Source: Acidimicrobiia bacterium
Lineage (GTDB): Bacteria > Actinomycetota > Acidimicrobiia > IMCC26256
DNA length: 12,149 bases
Direction of reading: 5' to 3'
Assembly: GCA_023262065.1 (NCBI GenBank)
Contig: JALRDW010000054.1
Coordinates: 1-12,149, forward strand
The notes beneath the pieces are model-generated. The model did not search any database, was not told the origin of the DNA, and saw only the letters and a program-made list of their open reading frames with translations. Positions 11,454 to 12,149 of this stretch are shown in pieces; within the stretch, counting starts at the first letter, position 1, and every line of letters begins with the position of its first letter. The translations under genes and the position numbers were made by a program.

Positions 11454-12149
11454 ATGTCGCCCATCGCCCCGGCCCGGACCGCCCTCGATCCCGCCCTCGC
11501 CTCGGCCCTCGACGCCGACCTCCAGGAGGTCGTCGTCGTCGCCGGCACGGACGGTCGGGTGCGCAGCGTGACCCCCTCCGTCGAGCGGGTGCTCGGCATC
11601 GCCGCCCATGGCCTCGTCGATCGCATCGTCGCTGCGATCGTCCACCCCTCGGACCGCCGGCGCTTCGCCCTCGAGTGGCACCGGGTCGCAGCGACCCCGG
11701 GAGCGACGGGGCGGTTCAGCGGTCGCATCGTGACCGGACCGGGCGCGGTCCGTGAGGTCGAGATCCGCTGTGCGAACCGGGTCGACGTGCCCGACGTGGC
11801 CGGGGTCGTGATGTCCGTACGCGACGCGACCGACCAGACCCGCATCGTGGCGGCGCTGCACGCCCAGGCTCGCACCGACGCGCTCACCGGGCTGCCGAAC
11901 CGACTCGCGTTCGAGGAGCGCCTGGCCCGCGCGCTGGCCACGCCCACCGAATCGCCGGTCGCCCTGACGATGCTCGACATCGACCACTTCAAGATCGTGA
12001 ACGACTCGCTCGGCCACCGAGCGGGCGACGCACTGATCCGCGAGGTCGGGGTTCGCATCCGCGACGCCGTCCGCGGCACCGACACCGTCGCACGCCTCGG
12101 CGGGGACGAGTTCGTCGTCCTGTCCCCCATGACCGACCTCGACGAGGCC
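11454..12149 (+). CDS. PAS-GGDEF diguanylate cyclase, N-terminal part (cut by window edge)
   Basis: 232 codons are open from ATG 11454 to the window end with no stop. Residues about 20-128 resemble a PAS sensor fold: LQEVVVVAGTDGRVRSVTPSVERVLG, IVHPSDRRRF, then GVVMSVRDATDQTR, the usual end of a PAS domain. A short helix (IVAALHAQA, about 131-139) leads into the GGDEF domain: TDALTGLPNRLAFEERL (141-157), LDIDHFKIVNDSLGHRAGD (D175, D177, F179-K180), and G216-G-D-E-F220. The inhibitory I-site RxxD is present (R207-G-T-D210), five residues before GGDEF. Family role: synthesis of cyclic di-GMP from two GTP, with product inhibition at the I-site. No membrane segment is seen, so a cytosolic sensor is likely. 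A C-terminal EAL domain beyond the edge is possible. AGGTGGG just upstream is too close to be a good ribosome site; GTG 11448 is an alternative start. Confidence 0.93.
   Translation, partial: MSPIAPARTALDPALASALDADLQEVVVVAGTDGRVRSVTPSVERVLGIAAHGLVDRIVAAIVHPSDRRRFALEWHRVAATPGATGRFSGRIVTGPGAVREVEIRCANRVDVPDVAGVVMSVRDATDQTRIVAALHAQARTDALTGLPNRLAFEERLARALATPTESPVALTMLDIDHFKIVNDSLGHRAGDALIREVGVRIRDAVRGTDTVARLGGDEFVVLSPMTDLDEA

Noticed and set aside
11285..11755. A plus-strand gene starting after AAGGAGG/GAGGAGG near 11270-11282
   Set aside because: The frame is Arg/Pro-rich without domain features and overlaps the PAS-GGDEF gene out of frame. The purine-rich stretch is better explained as part of the csp leader on the other strand.
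1..12149. Search for CRISPR arrays, tandem repeats, transposases, tRNA/rRNA genes, att sites and toxin-antitoxin genes
   Set aside because: Nothing convincing was seen by reading; short GC-rich repeats are all explainable by base composition or listed as inverted repeats.

Overview
The window is GC-rich, gene-dense bacterial DNA with strong G/C third-position bias, GTG as well as ATG starts, very short intergenic gaps and several starts that look leaderless. Together with the gene content (TetR-like regulator, NAD(P)H-dependent amine dehydrogenase-like protein, OYE/dienoyl-CoA reductase-type flavoenzyme, GlcD-type oxidase) this suggests an actinomycete. An Acidimicrobiia-like lineage is my best guess, but no marker gene proves it. 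No tRNA, rRNA, CRISPR, insertion sequence or phage gene was seen. This reads as chromosomal catabolic or accessory metabolism followed by two housekeeping or signalling genes.

Left part (1-3510). A divergent regulatory unit is centred on a perfect 20-bp palindrome at 2365-2384. Leftward run an SRPBCC-fold protein, a formylglycine-type sulfatase coupled to it by a 2-nt gap, and, after a hairpin, the start of an N-acyl-D-amino-acid deacylase-type amidohydrolase that leaves the window. Rightward run a TetR-like regulator and a small DUF1330 protein. Each arm of the palindrome carries a perfect TTGACA -35 box, one for each direction. Each promoter places its transcription start at or next to the start codon, so both first genes are probably leaderless and both should be shut by one bound repressor.

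Middle part (3517-10855). Convergent and divergent metabolic genes alternate: a beta-lactamase-fold serine hydrolase (-), an OYE/2,4-dienoyl-CoA reductase-type flavoprotein with an atypical Fe-S cysteine motif (+), a dihydrodipicolinate reductase-like/amine dehydrogenase-like oxidoreductase (-), then a two-gene operon (+) of a GlcD-type FAD-linked 2-hydroxyacid oxidase and a thiamine-diphosphate enzyme of the acetolactate synthase/benzoylformate decarboxylase superfamily. The last two together suggest oxidation of a 2-hydroxy acid to a 2-oxo acid followed by decarboxylation or carboligation. The whole set looks like degradation of an organic acid, ester or amide compound, but the substrate cannot be read from the sequence.

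Right part (10856-12149). A strong stem-loop separates the ThDP gene from a convergent 66-residue cold-shock protein gene with a classical Shine-Dalgarno and a long upstream region. A PAS-GGDEF diguanylate cyclase with an intact GGDEF signature and RxxD I-site starts at 11454 and runs off the right edge.
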